Source: Nyssa sinensis
Lineage: Eukaryota > Streptophyta > Magnoliopsida > Cornales > Nyssaceae
Direction: 5' to 3'
Assembly: GCA_008638375.1 (NCBI GenBank)
Contig: CM018036.1
Location: 2,578,001 to 2,642,000, forward strand
Length of the DNA: 64,000 nucleotides
Of this stretch, positions 1 through 12,800 are shown one piece after another; the stretch's first letter is position 1; each line of letters begins with the position of its first letter. The position numbers and the translations under genes are program-made. The notes below the pieces were generated by a model, which was not told the DNA's origin, ran no database searches, and was given only the letters and a program-made list of their open reading frames with translations.

Positions 1-1028
1 ACAAAAGTATTTTAATTTTATACAAAAAAAAAAAAAAATCAAACTACTCGAGTTTGGTTTACGTAAAGTCGACTCAATTAGAAACTCGTTCAAGATCGGT
101 TCGAAAAATTAACGAGCCATGTTTAAACAAACCATTATTCGGCTCAGCTCAGTTTAACTCATTTACAAGCCTACTAATGTAATAAATATTAAAAAAAAAA
201 AAATCCAATTTCAAATCAAATTTTCTCATGATAATAATTGAAATATTTTCAAAAAATGTTTTGACGATTATCTTAATATAAACATACTCAAAAACTCTAT
301 ATTTTTACGCATGACACGACAAAATTCCCCGTTTTATTACATATTGAAATCAAAATTCAGTCAAATTCATGTAAGAAACTCCAATTGAGTTGTCATTTGC
401 AACAAATATCTTTTTCTATCTAATTTTCAATTTTGGGTATAATTTTAATTGACTCAATTCTAATTTTATCCGAATTCCTTCATTTTGCTTAATTTTAATA
501 GAATTTGTTGGATAATTATTTTTTTCGAATCAAATTATTAGTTTTTATCTCTATAGATGTTATGTAAGAGCCATCAATTATTCAATTTTTCCTAAATAAT
601 TTATTCTCTTCTACTTTTGTATTTGTAATTGATTCAAAACTAAAAATTTGAGATACTCCAATTTCTACCAAATTTCATAAGGCACAGTGAAATCACTGCT
701 CTAACTCAGGATATAACACGCAGATACACTCTTGTATATATAACATGATTTTTATGTATATACAAACAAAGTAAATTTCTTGCTTTTAAAAGATAAAAAA
801 ACAGCAAAAATTCAAAACAGTGTTCATTAAAAAGTGAAAAGCAATCTTATAATGCAATATAAATACTGGCTGTATTTAGTTTTTCTTATTTTTTTGTTTC
901 AAGAAAAGCACAATTATATTACTAATCAAATGATGCCTATATATATATATATGTATGTATACATATAACTGGAAGGACATGATCTTCGTGAAAATTCAAC
1001 AGCAAGCCTAGAGCACAACAACCGTCAA
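1..1028. other. AT-rich spacer, 3' of the ERF gene
   Basis: No gene is visible. Bases 41-178 carry a decayed repeat with alternating ctcg/gagc words that recurs at about 3226-3541. The rest is poly-A/T rich, with an ATATAT tract at 938-952. The 3' UTR of the minus-strand ERF gene must lie just left of 1029, but I could not place a polyadenylation signal with confidence. Confidence 0.6.
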
Positions 1029-1791
1029 TTAAAGATGCCATGTTAAAGTGTCGAAGCTGCGTGAAATCAAACTATCAACCGCCGCCGTCTGATCAAAAGA
1101 ATACCCACAAAAGTCAGCGTCATGCACCTTCCACGGCGGATACAGCCACCCATCTACCGAGTCAACCAGTATAAACTCGGTGCTCGACTCGGGCGAGTCG
1201 TAACTCCCTTCCAAACTTGGTAACTCGGTAATCTCACCCAGTTCATCAGATGTTGTCTTCGACACGTCCGATGACAACGACGACGATGGCAATGAGGACA
1301 ATGATAAAGCGGATGATGACGAAGTCGATGAACTGAACTGCTCCATGGCAGCTGCTTTAGCCGCCGCAGCCTGGACGTCGCGCGGTGCGAGCGACGTTGG
1401 ACAGGGCAGCGACTCGGCGAGTTCAGGAAAGTTAAGAATCGCTGAGTTACCTTTGATACTCAACGCGGCCACGTCGTGAGCTCTAGCAGCCATTTCCGGC
1501 GTAGGATACGTACCAAGCCATATACGAGATTTCTTGCGAGGCTCTCGAATTTCAGACACCCATTTCCCCCAACTACGCATACGAACACCTCTGTAAACTG
1601 GGTGTTTGTTACCATCTCTTGTTCTTTTGGTTCTCTTCTCTAATGAGTTCTGCTGGTTGGACAAGTTTGGGCCCGAGTTTCGGCAGAGACTGAGTTGATC
1701 CAGATGAAGACGGTGAGGAAGATGAGCATGTGTAGTTGGTAGTGCTTTCAGCTTCTAAACTTTCTGTTTCAGCCATTGTTAATGGTGACAT
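1029..1791 (-). CDS. AP2/ERF transcription factor, DREB A-4 type (frameshifted in this assembly)
   Basis: Predicted nuclear DNA-binding protein of the DREB branch. The C-terminal 211 codons (1029-1664) hold one complete AP2/ERF domain, from [10 protein letters not shown] to the ILNFPEL end, with the conserved [16 protein letters not shown] helix region. A Ser-rich linker and an acidic tail ending in DTLTWHL follow. The expected N-terminus ([11 protein letters not shown] plus a Ser-rich stretch and [12 protein letters not shown]) is present in another frame at about 1660-1791, ATG at 1791 or 1776. The frames meet at 1660-1680. Removing one base there, for example one T of the minus-strand CTTG, would join PKLGPKL to [11 protein letters not shown]-4 genes are normally intronless, so an intron is unlikely. 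This is either a one-base sequence error or a recent null allele. Assignment to the DREB A-4/TINY group is by domain resemblance; the exact orthologue is not resolved. Confidence 0.85.
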
Positions 1792-3757
1792 AGTAATGAC
1801 TCGTTTTGGATACACAAGATCAATGATTATATATATATATATATTCAATGGTTTAATACTAAAGTGAGGAATGAAGAGAGAGAAGGGGTGTTTTGGCAAA
1901 GAGACACTGAGTGACTATGAAGCAAAAAAGGGTAGAAAGACTAGAAATAGAAGGAAGAAGAATTTCCCGTTGAGGAGAGGGGATTTTGGAGAAAGAAATA
2001 GGGGAAGGTTACGCGTCCCTTTCGAAATGACCCATAACCAACCAATACCATCAGATTCAAAATCACAAGGAGAGATAACGGGGCAGAGGGCCCACTGAGA
2101 AATGGTACAGTGGGTCCTACAGATTTGTACCAACAACGCCAATAAAATCCTCTTCTACAACATCCACGTTTCATGTAGCCGTTGGGGCCTATATTTTTGT
2201 CCGTTATCTTCTTGTTCAAATCAAATCAGCCCAATCACTGCAATCAGAAACACCAGCTACTTTAACATTTCTTAGTGTACAAATATTACTAATCACTTCA
2301 AAATAAAATACCAGTTAAGCATAATCAATATAATTTTTATCGAGAAATGTCATGATCAATTATGAATAACAGTAATTAACTATTTAATTAACACATATAA
2401 TATATATATATATACACACGTAATTATATAATATATTAACATATAAAATATAAATATTTATTAGATCGCCAGTTTATTCACTCACAATCAACTGTAACAT
2501 TATTTTTTTTTTATTTATAGAAATAAAATTTCATTCAAAAAGACAAAATTTTTTTTTTTTTTTAAAAAAAAAAAAGACATTACTTAAGTATGAAATTGAG
2601 TGCATTAAATGTTTCTACACTCTTAAATAAAAATTTCACCTATTCATATATATATATATATATAAATAAGTACAACAATTGATGATTTGGGAGTGGGAAT
2701 AATATTTTATTATATATTATTCTTTATAATTTTTGGCAATATATATTAAAACCTTGGTTGGATAACCTAGATAAAAAAAAATTATTATGAAAAATAAAAC
2801 AGGATGACCAACAGAAGCCATTTTTGGCAAATCAAAACGACATCAAGATTCACTACCAAGATTAGAACAAGACATCATATCCTCAATATGCCATTGCAAG
2901 CAATAGTACTTCTCTCAAAGTCACCTCAATGTGATTACGTTCATGCACTTGCACAAAACCCCATGTATCATGAAAGCTATCTTTAAATAATCTAATGTGT
3001 CTGAATTTCTTTCAGTGACTGAAGTGAATATGCAAATTTTATTGGGAAATTGATTCACGTTCACGTATCAGACCACCCTCCATCAGTTCTAGAATTGACA
3101 ATAATATATATATATATATATTGGTAACAGACGGGAATCTTTGGACTTCAATCACCTCTATCCAACTAGATAGTACCGTTCTTAGGCTAATAGGTAGAGG
3201 ACTCACGTTAATATCTAAGGTTATAAAACGAGTTCGAGCTATTCGAATTTATGATCGGCTCAGTTATAAGCTTCGTTCGAGATCGAGTTGTAAGATAAAC
3301 AATTAAACTTAATTATATTTTAAGATTCGTTAATTTATTGAACTCAACTCATTAAGTCAAAAGTAGTCTAATAATATATAAAAATTCAAGTTATTCAACC
3401 TCGACGCAATTAAAAGCTTGTTTAAGATCAGTTAGAAAAATTAACAAGTCAAGTTTAAATACAATTTGAAATTCGTTTATTTTAACGAGTCAAACTTGAA
3501 TAATTTATTACTCGATTCGGCTCAACTTATTTATACTCCTAAGTAAATCCTTTTAAACTGGCTCTATTGGGTAAATTGAAGACCGGTGGTCCACCTTTCT
3601 CACTTTTAGAAGAAGAATTATTTCATGTTTTTCGTCTAATGATCCTAATGGTTAGATGACATGTCACATGTGCATTTACCATTGTTGTACAGGTAACTTT
3701 TCATGGTACCATGTCTCAAGGGACCGCATACATACATTCATATAAATGTATAGACAT

Positions 3758-3790
<33 letters not shown>

Positions 3791-4078
3791 TGAGTCTTTC
3801 AGACAATTCTAAGAACTGCATTTCGAAAATGATCATATCATATGCATATCTCATTACGATCAGAGAAGCACAATTTGCCTTAATATTTAGCCCAAAATGC
3901 TCGAACTGGCCCATTATATCTATCTATCCCTTCTAGGGTCTTAGCATTGTTGGGTTGGGCCACAGCCTGCAAGTGAAGTCCAGCATATTGGCACATGATT
4001 ACGCTCTGCTCTGAACGTGAAACCGACTGCAAGGTAAGCTAACAGGAAAGTGGCAACGAAGGAACTGAAACACCACAA
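1792..4078. other. Intergenic region between ERF and COX19 (divergent promoters)
   Basis: Upstream regions of two divergently transcribed genes. Short open frames at 1871-2219 overlap on both strands and have no domain content. Contents: an AT microsatellite at 2400-2415, A/T homopolymers around 2500-2575, a TA run near 3105-3120, a decayed dispersed repeat at about 3200-3545 related to 41-178, and CA/CATA microsatellites at 3750-3790. The last 200 bases before COX19 are less AT-rich and probably hold its promoter and 5' UTR. Confidence 0.55.
3226..3541. repeat. Decayed dispersed repeat, family B
   Basis: An AT-rich stretch with repeated gagttcgagct / gatcggctcag-like words. Its second half matches the order of words in 41-178: a ctcgac block, a 'gatcagttagaaaaattaac' block, then 'attcggctcaactta'. 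Weaker relatives occur at about 34370-34600 and 48835-48965. There is no ORF. It looks like a non-autonomous transposon or LTR remnant; the class is not determined. Confidence 0.45.
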
Positions 4079-4247
4079 ATGAGTGCAGGTATCTCTCTCT
4101 CTCTAGAGTTCTTTTCTTTACTTTAAATCATTCTCTCTTTGGGGCTCCTTTCTCTAGTTTACATCATTTCATATCCATAGTTGGCGATGATGCATTTGAT
4201 TCAGTGACATTATGAACTAGGGTTTTCTTAAAAATATTAATTATCTT

Positions 4248-4286
<39 letters not shown>

Positions 4287-7200
4287 TTAAAATGTATATG
4301 AAATTCTATTGACGCTATTACTTATTGCATAACCTTGATATAATTCATCAATAGCCTGAATAAGTGTCTAAGTTATGAAACCCTTATAAAAGCTATATAT
4401 AGCTGTGTTTTATTTGTTCTCTAATATAGAATTATCATGTTTAAAATGAAGAATTGTTCTAGTATAAATCAAAGACAATTTAGGGACCAAACTAGAAAGT
4501 TTGCCGGCCTTTATTGTTGGACTCTAAACGCCAATTTGATGATATCCAAGACCCAAATTTTGAATTTTCAGTTGGCTTCAATTAAAGGTGGAATATTCTG
4601 TCTGTTTCCTGTACGTTCTGGAGGAAATTGACTGCAGTCGAGCACCTTTTTTGTGCACTTGAATCCAATTAGCTGACTGCAACTCCCCATCTATCAAATA
4701 GGAAATGCCCTCATGATGTTACATGGATAGCTTTGGCCGGGTTGATTATTTTCCAAACCAGATTGGCTTTCATCTTGTGATAATTACTGCTGACTCTCTT
4801 ATTTTTGTGCTTTTCATATATGTGAAATGAAAAAAGAACCTCCTCATAGATGCAGGACAACATTTGTGCTCATCTTTTTTTTTTTATTGGTTTGTTTATT
4901 TTGCAGGTGGAGCATTTGGCGGGAATAGGGGAGTGAGTCCAGTACCACCAGAAAAAGGAGTGTTTCCTTTAGACCACACGCATTTATGCGACCTGGTAGT
5001 AACTATTTCAAAGATTCTATTAGAAACTGATTTTTAGTAACACATTTCTCCAAGTAGAAATACTTCTTGCAAGTCTTAATAATATTCTGAGTGAAATTTT
5101 CCAATTTTATCTTTTCGAATTTCTCAACTTTTTTTAAATAATTAATTAGTCCTCTTTTTTTTTTTCCCCTCTGTTTCAGGAGAAGAAAGAATATATTAGT
5201 TGTCTCAAGTCTTCTGGCCATAAATCTGAAAAGTGCAGACTCTTCTCAAAAAAGTATCTGGAATGCCGTATGGAAAAGTTAGTTTGTTGGTTTCCCTTTC
5301 TTTTTTTATTATTTTTTTGTGCATTATGCATGTGTTTGTACACAAGCTTCCATGGATCGAGTCTTATTAAGAGGTATTGAGCTTATCATATGCAATAAAT
5401 TTATTGTCTATGATGCATATTAGGCCCTAAAAGTTTTTTCGGCCTCATGGTAAGATTATACTCCGCCTATTGCTTTGTCAAAGGCATGGCAAAACTCTAA
5501 TCTATATAAGAGATTTGTTGGAGCTCCATACATTAATGGTCGAAACTTCAGAATTCTTGTCTCACCTTCATTTGACATTTTGTATTTGCCCCTTTTTTCT
5601 ATTTTTATATTATGAAACGCAAGTTGTGCTAACTTAAATGGTTGAGATAAAAAATGTGAATAATGATGATGATGATCCTACCGTATTCCTGTTACATTTT
5701 GATCATGATGCATTCTTGTTACTTTGCTTTATTTATGCCTTTAATGTTAAAGCTAAATTTATGGCAAATGTTAAAACATTGTGAATAATGATGACGGTGA
5801 TAGTCAAGATTTTTCTAATTGTCCGTACGGAGTACTGTAGTTTTTAGGATGTCAGCTGCGTGTATTCTGGGTAATTTCATAACCAGTTACTATGTACATG
5901 TTAATTTATCAATCAGATTTTTCCATATTTGCAACTTGTACTCTACACCTAACTCTTCAAAATAGGTCTCGTGGAAAGTAATGATTTCTATATTTTACTC
6001 AATTTATTCAAGAAAGGTACTAGGAGCTGTTACTGCAGCATCTGCAGCTGCTTAATGCAGCTTATTCATCAATTTGATTCGAAACATTGCAGAAGCAACT
6101 AAATAGGCTATAGTAATACTGTTTTTCTTTATTCTTCTATTTATCTTCAATGGTGTACATGCATGAGCACTTTCAATTATGAGATACCTTGCATGTTATT
6201 CACCTAAATGTACACACATTTTTTTTTTTTATATGAAGAGAACCCCACTCCCCAAACAATGTACACACATTTACTATGTAAAGAACCATTCAAGTGGGTA
6301 TTATTTTTTATTTTCTTTTTTTTTGTTTTTTTTTTCTGAGGTTTGGACCAGAACTACTGAATTTATGACCTTCCAACGAACTTTTTATTTTTTTCCTTCT
6401 GCTGCAAATCTGCATGATCCCATGTCCTGCTTTGTGTTGAAGATCTTAGTTCCAATATGGAAAAAGCATGGCCATATCACAGTACTCTCCATTAGTTCGC
6501 CTTTATATGAGCTAGGAAACATGTCTTGTGTTCCAAAAACTTGGCTTGCCATAAGTTTCTCTGCGTTCTAATTAAAATAGAAGGCTTGGAATTGGTTTTT
6601 AGAACTCAAATTGACTTAATTGTTTCATGTAAGACTCGTCAAAAAAAAATTCGTTCTATGTAAGAACTGAGAGAACTCATTCCATGTAAGAACTGCTAGT
6701 TAAATTGTTTCTTAATAGCATTGTAGTGTTCATATCTGGCAATAGGAATTTTCTAATTACAGTTGCAATCCTATAAAAAGATGAACATATTTTTAAAGGA
6801 GTTAATAATAGAACTCTCTTTTTTTATCTGTGATGTTGCACACTTGTTTAGGGTGGCAGGTGCCTTTAAAACAGCTTCAAAGAAGAACGACAGTGAGAAT
6901 GAATGAAGTTCTCTACATGCTTGTGGATTTTACGTCAATTTATAGAATGGCTGCTTGCCTGGTTCTAACTTCTTCCTGGAGGCAGGTTGGATTCAATAGT
7001 TTAGGGTTGCCTCAGTGGAGAAGTTGCTTAATAGTATGATTTGGAATGTCTTCCAAAGAAATTTAGTTGAAATGAAAATATTCCCAAATATTTAATTTAG
7101 ATGCAATCCCTGTTTTGTTGTTGAGAATTGTTGGGGCTACTTCCAATAGATATTTACTAATAGGTTGCCCCAAGTGAGGGTAATGATGCATATTATGGAT

Positions 7201-8034
7201 ATCAATCATGCATATGATCCAGGATCCTCCAATAGATATTTGCTAATAGCTTGCCCAAAGTGAGGATTGTTATGAATATCATACATATTACATATGATCC
7301 AGGATCATCCCCATCCCCCCCCCCCCCCCCCAAAAAAAAGAAAAAAAAAACCAAAAAAAGAATAAAACAATTTTTTTGGTAAAAGGTATTGATTGGAAGC
7401 GTTGCATACTGTGTTTGTTAATTATTTAGATGCATACCTGTGTTTGTTGATTATTTAATGTCATTTTAAGGTGTCTGTTTACAAATACAGTGGTTAGTTT
7501 ACACATTTTCTCTCCCACCCATGACAATATATGCATCATACTAAATGATGTAGTAGTCTGTTAGAATCCTGAATGCATGCCAGCTGACTTTATCTATTGT
7601 AAGACTTTGAACTTGGCATAGAAGAAGTGCTGTTTGTGGAACCATTCAACTGCATACTACTACAATTCCAAACCTGTTTTAAAGCACTGAGATGCTGTTC
7701 AGTTATGAAGAAAGAACTAAAAAAAACTAGTGAATCTATCCTTAATGAGTACTGCAGAAGGAATATATTAGATTACGGTTATATCTTGTATTCTATTTCC
7801 TATTCATATAAAAATATCGAGCATTTGTTTGGCCCTCTTTTGACTAAAGGGGAATGCTTTTAATCGTATACTAATCTCTCTTTGGGGTCCTGTAGGAACT
7901 TGATGGCCAAGCAAGATATGTCAGAACTTGGCTTTGGGAAGGAATATGACAAGGAAGCTTCTGAAGAAAAGCAAAATGGGAGGATAGATAGGTTGAAGTG
8001 GTTCGTTGATGGGTTTCTGAAACTAGGAGAATAG
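4079..8034 (+). CDS. COX19: COX19-like twin CX9C protein, cytochrome c oxidase assembly
   Basis: Small intermembrane-space protein needed for copper delivery to, and assembly of, cytochrome c oxidase. Four exons: 4079-4088, 4907-4995, 5180-5277 and 7896-8034, all with GT-AG introns; together 111 codons plus TAG. The start reads MSAGGAFGGNRG. The CHCH domain has both Cys pairs: C31-X9-C41 (CDLEKKEYISC) and C52-X9-C62 (CRLFSKKYLEC), as required for MIA40/ERV1 oxidative folding. Downstream is the family's conserved NLMAKQDMSELGF motif, then a charged tail to the stop at 8032-8034. There is no cleavable presequence, which fits a MIA40 substrate. Exon 1 is only 10 coding bases, and intron 3 is 2.6 kb with an 86-bp tandem duplication and a C17A8 tract. 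The frame is intact throughout. It is convergent with MTV1. Confidence 0.93.
4251..4282. repeat. (AT)n microsatellite, COX19 intron 1
   Basis: About 32 bases of uninterrupted AT. Confidence 0.9.
7143..7314. repeat. Two-copy tandem duplication, 86-bp period (COX19 intron 3)
   Basis: The words 'ccaatagatattt', 'ctaata', 'ttgccc' and 'catatgatccaggatc' occur in the same order from 7143 and again from 7229. The copies differ by several substitutions and small indels. A further imperfect duplication of about 31 bp (gcatac..tgtgtttgtt..attattta) follows at 7404-7460. Confidence 0.75.
7315..7339. repeat. C17A8 compound homopolymer
   Basis: Seventeen C followed at once by eight A. It is the first of four tracts with this C-then-A layout, reading the one at 14728-14756 on the minus strand. 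Confidence 0.9.
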
Positions 8035-8965
8035 CTGTGCAAAGTCAGAAGAGGTTTTTGAGACATGATTATTTTGGGATTTTCTTTTGATATAAGCGGT
8101 ATATTTCTAATTATGACAACACTTGTAAAATTATATGAATAATACAGAGCATTGCAAGTTGTATCACTCGTATGCAAATTTAATCTAAAGTACAGAAGCC
8201 ATCATTCTGTCATTTTTAATTTTGAACTGATAAAAAAACTTTCACTGTTTTTGTCTCCCTTCTTTGTGATCATTCCATAGCCGGTTTTATACGTACTTGA
8301 ACTAGATTTCTTCTCCATATCTTCTGAACTACTGGATATTGTGAAACAACGGAAGAGAACTAAGATACTAAATCTTTTTTTTTTTAGAGTAATGTTGCAA
8401 AGCAACTGCATTCTCTTTGCATTGAACTGGAATTGTGCATTCAGTCTGTAATTAAGTGGATGCACATATGTATTGTACATGTACTAATAAGTGTAGTGTT
8501 ATAGATTATTTTAGGATGTATTGTTGGAGATTCCCATTTCTCATTTTGTGGAAGCATGTCCATACCAGCCTGGTGGATCCGTTGCCCACTGGTGGTTTTC
8601 TAAAGCATCAGTTTCCTCAATTGTGGTAGTGGTACCAGTTTAATTACTCAGCTCAGAAGGTTTGCTGCCTTTTAGAATACTCGGAAGACTTTTCATACAC
8701 AATTCAAGTATCGGTATAATGAATAATAATAATGTTTGGAGACAGAAATTAGTATTAACCTCTCCCATGTTTACATTGTAAAACAGTTCAAAGGAAATTG
8801 TTCGGGTCAGTTGTGCAGTTTCAAAATTTTGCGACGTGATTAGTGCATACATCATGCGTTCATGTTATGTACATGTACTAATCATATCACAAATTTTTAA
8901 CTGACGACGACACCACTCGTAACAAATTATCTAGCACTGACAATTTAGGATCTCATAATGTGTGC

Positions 8966-9005
<40 letters not shown>

Positions 9006-9879
9006 TAGGATATAAATTCAATGAATGTCCTCCAAGTTGGGTTATCCCATACCATTTTATTTCAAGCCCATGTACCTTCGTGATGTGCAATTTGCTTCCT
9101 TAAGAATCTAACTCCTAACCATCTAACAGTTGCCCTTTAGTGTTTAACAGATTAACCATAAGTCAGATTTTCTCGTGACACGTCTGCAAAGAGTTTTGTT
9201 CAGTAAATCATCAGCTCGATCCTTTACTTGTTTCAGGTTTGATTGCTATGACTTCAAACATGTCCAAATTTCTGAGTTTTACCAACCAGACTTTGGCCCA
9301 CTTACATGATATTCAACCAAGCTAACCCCAATTTTAGCATTCTGGTTGTCTTCCCGGTTCATTTTCTCTAACAGACATTGTCTTTCATATCAATGGCACA
9401 AGATCTTTAGTCTGCATTATCTTTCTCGTGCCAACAATTTTTGAAAGGCAACTCCAGATAAATCCAATCCATTCAGCTAAAGAAACAATATACCCATTGC
9501 CCCCGATTAAACCGATGAAATGTCAATTACAAGGAAAACAAAAAATTAAAACTCTACAAATTCAAAGGAAAGAGGTGTAATCGGAGCCGGATTACAAGAT
9601 TTAAAAATTAAGCTGACTGGAAAATCGCATGCTTTCACTTGTCTTCCAACTCACAACCATCAACTTTCAATCCTCTCACTTTTCCAGTCCCAAGTTCCGG
9701 GACCTTCCCCAGATTTTATCAATTATAATTTTCAAAGAAGACTTAACCTCTGCAAACTGAAACATTATTTCAAATGAATATCTAATCGTCTCAGCTTATG
9801 GAAAAGATCTGCTTCAATAATCTATAAGCCACAGTTGAAGTAATCTGGGTCCTTCATGGTCAAGAATGAGCTCTAAGAC
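8035..9879. other. Convergent intergenic region COX19 / MTV1
   Basis: Holds the 3' UTRs of COX19 (from the left) and MTV1 (from the right). The only clear element is a (GA)n microsatellite at 8968-9002. Short open frames on the minus strand at 7860-8480 and 8640-8855 have no protein-family content. I see no gene. Confidence 0.6.
8968..9002. repeat. (GA)n microsatellite
   Basis: About 35 bases of GA repeat between the convergent COX19 and MTV1 3' ends. Confidence 0.9.
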
Positions 9880-12800
9880 TCAAATCACCCTCTTTGGATC
9901 ACGAGCTGCTGCCAGATGATCCTGCAAGACCAACAGAAATTTCACCATGTGTAATATAATAAAATAAGCGATCTGGAATTAAGCACAATTACTTTAACAA
10001 GGGCACTCAGAAATTTCTCATTTCCAATTCTCTTGGTAATAATATCAGCCATATATTACAGAAGAATCAAATTTCTGCAACAGGGCATGCATTTTAAAGA
10101 ATAGCCACTTTAATACCTTGACTTAAATCTGTTTTTTTTTTTTGGGTTCTCTTCTTTGTTTGTTTCAAAAGATGACATGATATCAAAAAGGGCTTGTGCA
10201 CACAAAACATGCATGCTGTTCCCCAAAAAAAAGTGGATGACTTTGCGAACAAGTAATTGATAAATTCTTCCTAGAAATTGTAATATTTGCACAGATATCA
10301 GGAAGGGGTTTTCATTAAAACAAAACTCTGGTAAAGAATAAGATCTTAAACTTACTGAGATAAAATCAAATGCTTTAGTCTCCTCTTTCTTTGAACTGTT
10401 CATCATCAAAGTGGGAGTTTGAGTCGGAATGCTAGGATTGAAAATGTCAGGAAGAGCAGAATTATATCCCCCTCCTTTAGTTCCATCAGCATGACCAACA
10501 CCAGTATTTTGAGTGTGAAGGTTCCCCAGCTGCTGGAAGTGGGACATCGTTGCTAGGTACTGCTGTTGGGAAAATAAATTTCCCATGGCAGCATAATTTA
10601 TTGGTTGAGAAGGAAAAGCTGGATTGAACATTACGCCAGAGGGTATATTATATGACAGAGGACCCAAAGGAAACATAGCGTTTGGATTCACCCCAGCCAC
10701 TTGAGAACTGAGTATGCCATTCAAAACATTGTTAGAAACTGGATGAGTAGGATTCATTGTGGAATTGGAGAACATGGTTTCCCCTGGGGGAGCCTCCTTT
10801 CTGCTTCATTAAGTCATTTTCATTGAAGGACAAACCGGCCATTAAATCATGAACATCTCTTTTATGATTTTCTTGCTCCTGCAGAAGTTCAGAATTGGAC
10901 CCAAAAATATCAAAAAGTTCAGGTCCATTTTTCTTTGTGGCTGTATGAACTTCAGCAGCTCCTGGTTTATCAACAGTCATCCCTGAAAAGAGATCAGCTA
11001 CATGCTCTTTATCGTTGCTGGCGTGAAATGAGACGTCTGCAAATGGGTCATCATCATTTTTCTGTTCACTGGTGCTCACACCAGCGCCCAAACTATCTCC
11101 AAATAAATCATCAATTGACGCAGTCAATGATGTCACTGGATTTGCAATGCTTTGATCACTTTGCACTTTCATAGAATCTTCTGTTCCATAGAAATCATCT
11201 GGATCACCAGTGTCTATTAAGTTTGGCATCTGAACAGTAGTCTCAGCCTTCACTGGCTTTTCTGGATGACCCAATCTACTGGCAGTTCTGTCTCCATCCA
11301 GAAGGCTCAAGACCTGTCCCTCAAAGACCACATGATTATTTACCACAAGACTTACTCCAAGAACTCATAGAAAGTCAAGCTATTGGTTGCAAATAATATC
11401 TCCACGACATAAATAAATCGTATCATTTTATATAGTACAAAAAGTTTCTTATTAAAATAAAGTCAAAGTATATAAATGAAGAAATATGAAGTGAAACTTT
11501 ATAAGAACTGCAGCCACGCATTTTTTATTATTTATTTATTTTTTCTTTTTCATGTTTGCAAATAATGGACTAGTAAATTTACCAGAAATCTTATAACAAA
11601 GATAGTTAACTGCAAATTAGAAGAGTTTGACTTATATTTGGAATATAGTTTATACAAGCAAATTTTTTTTTTTGATCAGTAAGTCACACACTCACTTTGT
11701 CCCATTTGAGACTCGAACCCTCAACCTCCTCCTCGGAAGGTTGAGGGGATACCATTCAAGCCAATGCTTAGTAGTATAGTTATACAAGCAATATTGCTCA
11801 AGATACTACAGTTCTTAAACAAAATATATAAATATTAAAACCAAAGTCACTCATCACCCCCCCCCCCTCTCTCTTTCTCTCTCTCTACCCCCTTTTCTGT
11901 CAATTCATAAAAATAAAATCAGCTGAAATGGATATTTGCATTCAAAACTGAAAATTTGAATTGTCAATAGTTTGCATGTGAGAGAGGGTAAAATCTAAGA
12001 ATTATGACCAAAACTTTCCAGTTTTGTTACAGCCAGCTGACTTTAAAACAAGAATAAAACTAATGTCATCACTATTACACATGAACTGAAAGAACGTCAC
12101 ATACGATGTTTCCATAATTCTAATAAAAATAAGTAGAATTTTGAATTTCATAAATAAAAAGTCTAGAAATAGCTGCTTTCGTATTCTAGAACATCTTCTA
12201 TAAATTACAATCCATTTTTATCTTCTTCAGATCCATGAATGAATTGAAAACATATACTCTTAAGCAATATTGTATTTGCTATATTCTTACCAGGTTAACA
12301 TTACTCCCTTTTTTTTGAAGTATGCAGCTGGATCCAAATCTAAAAGGTTAGATATTTCAATGCAATAAAATGATGCTTCTTATCATCTATTGACCCTTAC
12401 CACAAAATCTCTCTTTCAAATTTCTTAATACTATATTCTGCCACCTAAATATTTAGAGAGGAGACTCAAAAAACAAAAGCAGTGGCTATAGTAGATTGTG
12501 GTAGAGTATTTTACCCACCATGGAATGAAGTATTTCTTCCTACTCATCAAAAAAATAAAAAAGAGTCAAAATAGAGAAGGAGAGGGAGGGAGAGAGAGGA
12601 GGGGGGGGGGGGGGAGAAAAGCAAGCATTTTCAACTGCAAAGTCCAAAATTGAGAAAGTCCCAGATATCTCCTGAAGGGAAAGGTTACAGTTTTTAAGGC
12701 CAGATGCTAATTCCTGGGTTGAAAAGGGTGGCTAATTTGTAAGACTTTGGCTCCCTTGATTGAGGCTAGTGATGGTGATTTTTACTCACTTGATTTAAGT

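Noticed and set aside
1871..2219. Several overlapping open frames on both strands
   Set aside because: Short, mutually overlapping and without domains; ERF promoter region.
6179..6571. 130-codon plus-strand open frame inside COX19 intron 3
   Set aside because: Poly-F runs from T homopolymers and no family resemblance; explained as intron sequence.
10110..11346. Two separate genes (frames 10110-10775 and 10732-11346)
   Set aside because: Both frames together match one MTV1 tail; they are one exon split by an extra base in a G5 run.
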